A DNA stretch of 60,069 bases from Oscillospiraceae bacterium (GTDB taxonomy: Bacteria; Bacillota; Clostridia; Oscillospirales; CAG-272), in the NCBI GenBank assembly GCA_015064385.1, contig SVSI01000012.1, positions 1 through 60,069 of the forward strand. Reading direction: 5' to 3'. Below, one piece after another: positions 59,604 through 60,069 of this stretch (its first letter is position 1; the number at the start of each line of letters is the position of its first letter). The notes beneath the pieces were generated by a model. It was not told the origin of the DNA. It did not search any database and saw only the letters and a program-made list of their open reading frames with translations. Both the position numbers and the translations under genes were made by a program.

Positions 59604-60069
59604 ATGAAAAAAAGATATGCCGCTTTGATGATTGTTGTCGCCCTTATATGCAGCGCTACGCTTCTGTCGTTCGCGCTTGCGCCCGACGTTCATCTGACGC
59701 CGAAGGGAACGGATAAAAACAAAAACGCACAGATATCTGCCGAGGAGGCGGAAAATATTGCTCTCGGTGAAGCGGGACTTGCCCGCTCTGACGTGACTTT
59801 GAAGCCGACCGAGCCCGACAGAGAAAAGGGAGATCCCGTATGGGAGGTCGAGTTCGATCATAAAAATACGGAATATGACTATGAAATAAACGCAAACACG
59901 GGCGAGATCCTGAAGAAGGATACGGAAATAGAGAATAAACCCGCTTCGAATCCCGAGCCGACACCCGAACCTACTCCCGAACCCACACCTGAACCCACCC
60001 CCGAACCCACACCTGAACCCACCCCCGAACCCACACCTGAACCCACCCCCGAACCCACTCCCGAACCCA
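59604..60069 (+). CDS. Secreted PepSY-domain protein with Pro-Glu-Pro-Thr tail (partial)
   Basis: The 3' end is outside the window. After AAAGGAG the protein starts at ATG 59604 with a signal peptide (about 25 residues). One PepSY domain follows (about 40-105: ISAEEAENIALGEAGL, PVWEVEFDHKNTEYDYEINA, TGEILK), then a PEPT repeat running off the edge (from about 59946). PepSY domains often inhibit or guide proteases or sense wall state; here the linker suggests a further surface domain downstream. No promoter of good quality was found in front. Confidence 0.85.
   Translation, partial: MKKRYAALMIVVALICSATLLSFALAPDVHLTPKGTDKNKNAQISAEEAENIALGEAGLARSDVTLKPTEPDREKGDPVWEVEFDHKNTEYDYEINANTGEILKKDTEIENKPASNPEPTPEPTPEPTPEPTPEPTPEPTPEPTPEPTPEPTPEP
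59946..60069 (+). repeat. Tandem Pro-Thr-Pro-Glu codon repeat at the window edge
   Basis: A 12-bp unit encoding PEPT (CCC GAA CCC ACA/ACC/ACT and variants), at least ten copies to the last base. The last copies are nearly identical in sequence. Confidence 0.93.

Overview
The window looks like part of the chromosome of an anaerobic, Gram-positive member of the Clostridia, probably a gut or rumen lineage of moderate GC. This rests on the division and wall gene cluster with a PASTA-type PBP, oxygen-independent ribonucleotide reductase (NrdD/NrdG), reverse rubrerythrin with a Fur/PerR regulator, formate-THF ligase, a T-box leader, a HrcA/CIRCE-controlled groESL, the MEP isoprenoid genes ispD/ispF, and many lipobox-type lipoproteins. 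Promoters are close to the sigma-A consensus, nearly all with 17-bp spacers, and most units end in clear intrinsic terminators. No rRNA, tRNA, CRISPR array, transposase or phage gene was seen.

Layout. 1-3.3 kb: end of a surface protein, then an operon of an old-yellow-enzyme-type flavin/Fe-S oxidoreductase, a small ferredoxin:thioredoxin-reductase-like protein and thioredoxin. 3.4-6.6 kb: an HPr-like protein without the phosphorylatable His, then a complete T-box leader (specifier read as ATC, Ile) controlling an HTH-cupin-acyl-CoA synthetase fusion. 6.6-8.8 kb (minus): pgk-tpiA. 9.2-22.4 kb: mraZ-rsmH-ftsL-spoVD/ftsI-murE-murF-mraY-ftsW-murG-ftsQ-ftsZ, with no murD, murC or ftsA. 22.4-32.7 kb (minus): an orphan lipoprotein; nrdG-nrdD-trxB behind two NrdR-like boxes; rpe-coaD-hydrolase; M18 aminopeptidase-ispD-ispF. 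32.8-39.4 kb: a Big_2/VanX-like lipoprotein, a sugar-phosphate isomerase-like protein, a candidate small RNA and an AT-rich set of three orphan genes. 39.6-47.7 kb: Lrp regulator plus aminotransferase, fhs-tsaE-tsaB-rpiB, an AT-rich membrane gene behind an unusual structured leader, a DUF523/TudS protein and homoserine dehydrogenase. 47.7-54 kb: an AGCS transporter, groES-groL, a 5'-nucleotidase-like lipoprotein and an internally deleted XRE regulator. 54-58.2 kb (minus): SGNH-DUF4358-MBOAT-DHHW, probably an extracellular O-acylation operon, with a frameshift in the DUF4358 gene. 58.4-60 kb: Fur/PerR, reverse rubrerythrin and the start of a PepSY protein with a Pro-Glu-Pro-Thr tail.

Most of the window is housekeeping. 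The parts that stand out are: the Ile-type T-box on an acyl-CoA synthetase, which suggests isoleucine synthesis from a scavenged branched-chain acid; the NrdD-redoxin fusion in one operon with trxB; the FTR-like protein beside thioredoxin; the leader at 45281-45464, which has a closing stem, a tiny reading frame and a terminator; an 80-nt candidate small RNA at 37043-37123; and two dispersed intergenic repeat families, one with compensatory changes in its second hairpin. All family assignments come from reading motifs by eye; no database search was possible.
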